Source: Candidatus Altimarinota bacterium (GTDB taxonomy: Bacteria; Patescibacteriota; Gracilibacteria; UBA4473). Taken from it: DNA of 13,170 bases. The DNA is taken from assembly GCA_026982915.1 (NCBI GenBank), contig JALWQU010000164.1, forward strand, positions 1 to 13,170, given 5' to 3'. The notes under the pieces were generated by a model. It had not been told where the DNA came from. It searched no databases and saw only the letters and a list, made by a program, of their open reading frames with translations. The translations under genes and the position numbers were made by a program. Below are positions 13,162 to 13,170 of this stretch, piece after piece. Position 1 is the first letter of the stretch, and each line of letters starts with the position of its first letter.

Positions 13162-13170
13162 ATTTCCCCC

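Noticed and set aside
1..13170. UGA recoded as glycine, as in some candidate phyla
   Set aside because: Ten genes totalling over 3,500 codons contain no in-frame TGA and align to their families in the standard code. The only terminal TGA (purC) is a weak test, since a TAG follows five codons later, but the absence of internal TGA is decisive.
1..13170. CRISPR array, insertion sequence, prophage or defence system
   Set aside because: No regularly spaced repeats, transposase, integrase, nuclease cassette or toxin-antitoxin pair could be found on either strand. Recognised genes are housekeeping or metabolic.

Overview
The window is an AT-rich bacterial chromosome segment with ten protein genes, one tRNA and several structured non-coding stretches. 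No transposase, phage gene, CRISPR array or rRNA is visible. All genes read through in the standard code, and stops are mostly TAA and TAG with one TGA. Strong Shine-Dalgarno sequences are almost absent before the real genes. Three features fit a candidate-phylum (Patescibacteria/CPR) lineage: an RNase III with Asn in place of one metal-binding Asp, an RlmD/TrmA-type methyltransferase without its Fe-S cysteines, and an RmlA-like domain with a TNKHLLPV motif. The window also encodes folate, purine and isoprenoid (MEP) enzymes and a class I fumarase, so a metabolically richer member such as Peregrinibacteria is my best guess. This placement is inference from recalled family features, not a search.

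Region by region. 1-1197 (minus strand): an unrecognised exported protein (103-930) behind an elaborate leader. The leader has a consensus-like promoter at 1157-1130, a long imperfect hairpin at 1098-1006 ending in a U7 tract, and a second short hairpin at 975-962 followed by U6. A sequence just after the gene is an inverted copy of the 3' arm of the long hairpin. 1198-2988 (minus): a fusion of an RmlA-like sugar-nucleotidyltransferase and a family 2 glycosyltransferase. 2989-3176: a divergent promoter region packed with short repeats. 3177-7178 (plus): phosphoglycerate kinase, tRNA-Arg(CCU), an RlmD/TrmA-type RNA methyltransferase and IspG. 7186-8337 (minus): a membrane-anchored tandem rhodanese. 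8338-8466: a divergent promoter region. 8467-10355 (plus): RNase III and PabB, overlapping by one base. 10352-12906 (minus): purC then class I fumarase, overlapping by four bases. 12907-13170: non-coding, with a 12-codon ORF behind a perfect AGGAGG, a stable hairpin, and a strong minus-strand terminator for a gene beyond the right edge.

How they fit together. PGK serves central carbon metabolism, IspG isoprenoid precursors, PabB folate and PurC purines. The purC-fumarase pair makes sense because the step after PurC (PurB) releases fumarate, which fumarase converts to malate. The RmlA-GT2 protein points to surface glycan synthesis. The two exported proteins have no assigned partner here. The most unusual parts are the structured leader at 955-1157, the nucleotidyltransferase-glycosyltransferase fusion with an altered signature residue, and the repeat cluster between the two promoters at about 3050-3150.
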